Shown here: piece by piece, positions 60,280 to 64,000 of the stretch
Position numbering within the stretch: the stretch's first letter is position 1
How the letters are laid out: every line of letters starts with the position of its first letter
Source of the DNA: Haemonchus contortus
Lineage: Eukaryota; Nematoda; Chromadorea; Rhabditida; Trichostrongylidae
Length of the DNA stretch: 64,000 nucleotides
NCBI GenBank assembly: GCA_000469685.2
Contig: LS997562.1
Location: forward strand, 16,797,825 to 16,861,824
Reading direction: 5' to 3'
Program-made: the position numbers and the translations under genes
Notes under the pieces: model-generated
Told to the model about the DNA's origin: nothing
Seen by the model: the letters and a program-made list of their open reading frames with translations, nothing else
Database searches by the model: none

Positions 60280-61420
60280 ATAAAAAACTCGATAGGGTTA
60301 AACAAAGCACAGGAGAGTAGGAACATTCTGATGAGCCAGTTTGCACCTCTGATTTTAGGAAAGAAATCTATATCTCGATTGACAGCGATTCAGGTTGTTT
60401 TCAGAATACCTCCCCTTACTTTCAAGTACAGAAATTGTCTGCACACAAAAGGCGGTCGAATACCACTTCTCTAGCATGCTCTATGTATGTATAAACATAG
60501 GGGCTCACCCCTGTGGTCTCTCTTAATTGCGTATGACTGCGGTTAATTAAACTTCGCAACGGAAGGCTCCATGGATTTTGAATGCGAAAGTTTTTAACCT
60601 CCCCCTTGTGGAAGTAGAGGGCACATTTTTGTTTCTCTAAGCTCTTTCTGGTCTTTTTCATCTGAGAAGCTGTCATACTAAACGGTAGTTACAGAGCTAA
60701 CCACGAGATCGTTCCATTTCCGACAACTTTTATCATAGCACGCCGCCGCGCTCCTTGTGAGCGGAGTCCGGTCCTGCCACTCACCATAAGTGTTCACGTT
60801 CCGTCGCCTGTGCTCCTACCAAGTTTGAAAGCTCTAGGTCCACGGGGACAGGAGTTATGAACTTCCGGTCAGACACACACACACCGACACACACACACAC
60901 ATACACACACATACACACACGCAAACACAGATTAGCGAGTTATATAAAGTAGGATTAACTGACATTGCTATAAGCATCCTTACTATCCTTACTTTATATA
61001 AAGCGCTCGCGTCTGTCTTTCCGTCCGTTGTGCGAAATAAATGTCCTAACGAAAGTGCATAAATCCTAATCCCGTTGACTTGGAGACCAAGGTCAATAGG
61101 AGTAAAGGGGGCAGGATAGGAACACTGACTTTAGAGGAGGCTTCAGAGAACAAGATCCAATCACCAATTGGATCCTAGTGCCTTTGTTATTTACGATCTA
61201 GCTTTGATTCTTTGATATGTTTCATTCGACAAGATGGGTAAGTGCGCTGATAGGGACTGATTCTGGTTCGCTTCTTGCTTACTACTGCTCCCAGCTAAGT
61301 TAGCGATTCAATGAAGGATCACGGTTTCTCTCTGCTTTGATATCATTCGTGGCAAAACTTATCTGACCGCTAACAATCATGGATTCTCATTCAATGAAGT
61401 ATCCGTAGAGAAAAGGAGCT
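60280..61420 (-). repeat. AC-microsatellite repeat copies, inverted pair
   Basis: 60720-60960 (+ orientation) matches 21000-21445, ending in (AC)n at 60883-60925 and 'agcgagttatataaagtagga'. It is followed head-on by the complementary end 'ccttactttatataaagcgctcgc' (60997-61020) and the reverse copy running to 61420. 60280-60720 holds nothing recognised. Confidence 0.6.
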
Positions 61421-63195
61421 AATTCATAAGACATTTGATAAACTCTCTCATTTCTAAAGCAGAAACTTGGTGTGTCGGTTTGTCGGTTTGGGTGTTTGTC
61501 GGTATGTCGGTATGTCTGTATGTCGGTGTGTCCGTCCGCAAACGTTTATGATTTCGATAAAGGTAGTGATATGGAAAACCCATTCCCTCAATGAAACTCT
61601 CACATTTCCCTCTTTTCATATAAAGCAGTAAATGGGTGGGTAGGTTAATGGAGTGGAGTTCTGCGGAATGTAGTTAGTCTATCGTGAAGCCAGCCAGTAA
61701 TGCGACTGTGGGACTTACAGTGTACAAGGCTACCCCATTCATTTTTTTTATTTTCTCTTGCTTCATTCACCGCCCTTCTCATTTCAGTATTTCAGTCTAA
61801 TAACCCGCAGTAAAATTTTCCGTCACTTCTAAGACAAAGTGGAAGCGATCGGCTAAACCATCATTTTCTTTTTGATCTATTTATCGCAGCGTAAGCGACA
61901 CAGCATATTGAGCTCCATTACGTACTGCCCTTTCCCCCTCCAGCATTTCTGTAGAGCGAAGTAAAGATCTCAGGATCTTAACACCGTTAATGGTTACCCT
62001 CTTTTCTTGTTAGCCCCACGATGCTTTCTCCATGATTCATCAACCTAGACCAACAAACCTGAAACAAATAATGAATGGTTTTTATTATTGTTCTCGACTG
62101 TTGATACACCACTATCAAAAGACCATGACCCATCCTGCTGATTTCCATGTTTTCTTGGTTGAATTAGTTTTGTTGCAACTGTCAGCTGAATGAAAAGTAA
62201 ACGCTATACCATCCATGCATGAAGATTTGGTAATCTCTTAGCAAGGAACAGATCATCGGTGACTCTGGCACTTGAATTCTAGCGAAAATTTCGGAACGGT
62301 ATGCACATCAAACATACCATTTTCGGAACATCCCCAGGTAAATGCCTATTGAAAATGGTGGTTCCTACAGAACTGATTGTGTTGGTTGTGGATGCTCCCA
62401 GGAAGAGCATTTGGGTAGAGTGGTTGAAAGGATAATCAGTTCTTCAGTTCATCCGGAGTTTTCAAGAGGTATGCCTTACGTGAATATCCCGAACGACCAT
62501 CAACGTAGATTTCCACAGCGGAATTCAGATTCTTGCAGAACTAAAGGCATCTCTGGCTAGTCTATGTGGTGTGGAGAGGTGAGGAGCTGACGCTCTCGGC
62601 AGAACTAGAACTTTTTTGAAGAGGTTGCATCGGTAAATGTAACCCGACTTTGAATCAGAATTCCGGAACGGTATCTGTTTTCAAACATGCGTTTTTTGAA
62701 CTCCCCTAGAAGATTCTTCCGGGAAGATGCGATTCTCACTGAACCAACTGGAAGTACGGTTCATACCGAATTGTAACTTCTCATGTGAAACGGAAGTTTC
62801 AAAGAAATAGCACACGTCGCATGATTATTATGGACCTGATGCCATTATGCCTCTGTAAGGCATTCAAGGCTGTAAGGCTATTTTCGTTGGCAAGGTAAGG
62901 TAAGGAAATTTATCCCTCCGCGAATGTGAAGCAAATTCGACCGTCTCACTAAATTTGACTCTTTTAAGTGGGTCAAAATTTTTGTAATGTATGAACTCCG
63001 GTCACGAAGATTCTTAGTCATAAAAAGTGTTAGTCATTATCAGAATGTAATGGTTCATTTTATATTGATCGGGAGGAAATGCCAGATTGTTTGTCCAATC
63101 TGTGTCCCTACCCATGAAAAGGGGGATGCCCGGCGTAGCCGGGCATCACATAAAGAGGAGAGCCCGGCATTGGCTGGGCGATCCGACTGGTGGTA
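61420..63195 (-). repeat. long dispersed repeat, copy B
   Basis: Inverted copy of 11085-12740: tgtcggtttg minisatellite (61476-61530), 'gagctgacgctctcggc', 'gaagaggttgcatcgg', 'caaggtaaggtaagg', 'gtatgaactccggtcacgaa' and the GC hairpin gcccggcgtagccgggc at 63128-63144. It is more complete than copy A at the hairpin end. Confidence 0.75.
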
Positions 63196-63508
63196 TTAAT
63201 ATGACTCGACAACATCTATGAGTACCATTCAGGGCTTTGAATACGTGCCAGTTAAATCTTCAATGGGTCATTATTTTCAACATGAACAGCGACAGATCGA
63301 GAGAGACAGATTCTATAATTAAAGGCATGGGCATAGGCAAATCTTGAATTTCGTTTGCATGCCCTATTGTTCCTCTATCGACCTTCGTGTTCCGAAAAGT
63401 ATCACTCGTTCCGAAAAAGGAGTGTGCTGTTTGCCTTTTATCACAACTCTACCATAAGAAGAAGGGAAGCTCGTCGTTAGCCGGGCGGTCCGACTATCTC
63501 TATAAAAC

Positions 63509-63990
63509 AGGTTGATGCATAATTATTGCGGACTTTTTCGGGCTTCTTTCTTTCCCTACAATTTCAATATCGAAGTCGGGATTGTTATAAAAATAATCTG
63601 CTCGCTCTCCCCATTAGAAATATATCTAGAAAGTCATCTTCGTATTCGCCACATTATGCTCTATTACTTCGAAAAATGACGGGAGGTGGCACGCTCATTA
63701 CGCGATCTCAACGATCTTTTTGGCGATGGAATTGTCAGCCAAAGCCAACTGAGGGCTGGGATTTGCTCCTAAATCTCCACATTGACCACAAAAACCCTAT
63801 AAGTTATTACGTCACCCGTGCGTTGAAAGGTTGGCCAGCAAACAGGCATCACGACGAAATGGATGTTTTGGTGACCGATGTCAAGATGAGGATCGCCTTC
63901 AAGGACCGAAACTTTTTCGCCTGTGGAATCCAGCTGCCTAGCGAATGGGAAGCAGTGCTTGAAGTAGATGGTGAATACGATTCGGAGTAA
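63509..63990 (+). mobile_element. mariner deletion derivative, copy 2 (right end at or beyond window edge)
   Basis: Terminus caggttgatgcataattatt. Transposase N-terminal words (IRHIMLYYFEK-like at 63640-63680; DLNDLFGDGIVSQ-like at 63707-63735) pass straight into the C-terminus: YYVTRALKGWPANRHHDEMD then NFFACGIQLPSEWEAVLEVD, stop at 63990. The catalytic middle is absent at the same place as in 41709-42180. Confidence 0.8.
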
Positions 63991-64000
63991 TTATCAAACA

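Overview
The window reads as animal nuclear DNA, most likely a parasitic nematode of the strongylid (hookworm-like) type. Coding information is broken into short exons of about 40-200 bp with GT..AG introns and pyrimidine-rich ...TTTCAG acceptors. Introns range from about 50 bp to over 5 kb. The introns and intergenic DNA are full of Tc1/mariner, Penelope-like, RTE-like, SINE and MITE sequences. There are no bacterial operons, rRNA genes or CRISPR. The species assignment is inference.

Layout. (1) 1-14451, + strand: 3' two-thirds of a WDR47/nemitin-like WD40 gene. Its C-terminal propeller exons are recognisable one by one, and its introns carry a Tc3-like element (817-2200), a Tc1/mariner MITE (3414-3981), a decayed mariner (6804-8073) and a 5.3-kb repeat block (8975-14237). 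(2) 14452-25978: repeats, microsatellites, a foldback MITE and a decayed RTE-type LINE; no convincing gene. (3) 25979-26967, +: a small single-pass membrane protein with a five-fold GSKE(G/A)TKS repeat. (4) 27528-29072: three tandem 425-bp units plus one inverted unit, flanked by a 12-bp direct repeat. Each unit carries a hammerhead-ribozyme-like motif. A decayed Penelope-like element with a GIY-YIG remnant follows at 29920-30620. (5) 31982-33857, +: exons of an unrecognised gene. (6) 48048-33837, - strand: nearly complete ARHGAP20-like gene (PH, then Ras-associating, then RhoGAP with arginine finger, then an acidic/Ser-rich tail) in about 19 exons. An in-frame TGA sits in the penultimate exon. 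(7) 48.1-60.3 kb: small or partial genes on both strands (51890-50532 -, 58577-57572 -, 59303-60027 +) separated by repeats. (8) 60.7-64.0 kb: inverted second copy of the long repeat seen at 11.1-12.7 kb, then a deletion-derivative mariner running off the window.

The two main genes are unrelated in function: WDR47 is a neuronal microtubule/dynein-associated scaffold in animals, and ARHGAP20-like proteins switch off Rho GTPases downstream of Ras/Rap. They are linked only by sharing a repeat-dense neighbourhood. The most unusual object is the ribozyme-bearing tandem array at 27.5-29.1 kb, which looks like a metazoan retrozyme or pLTR-only Penelope insertion.
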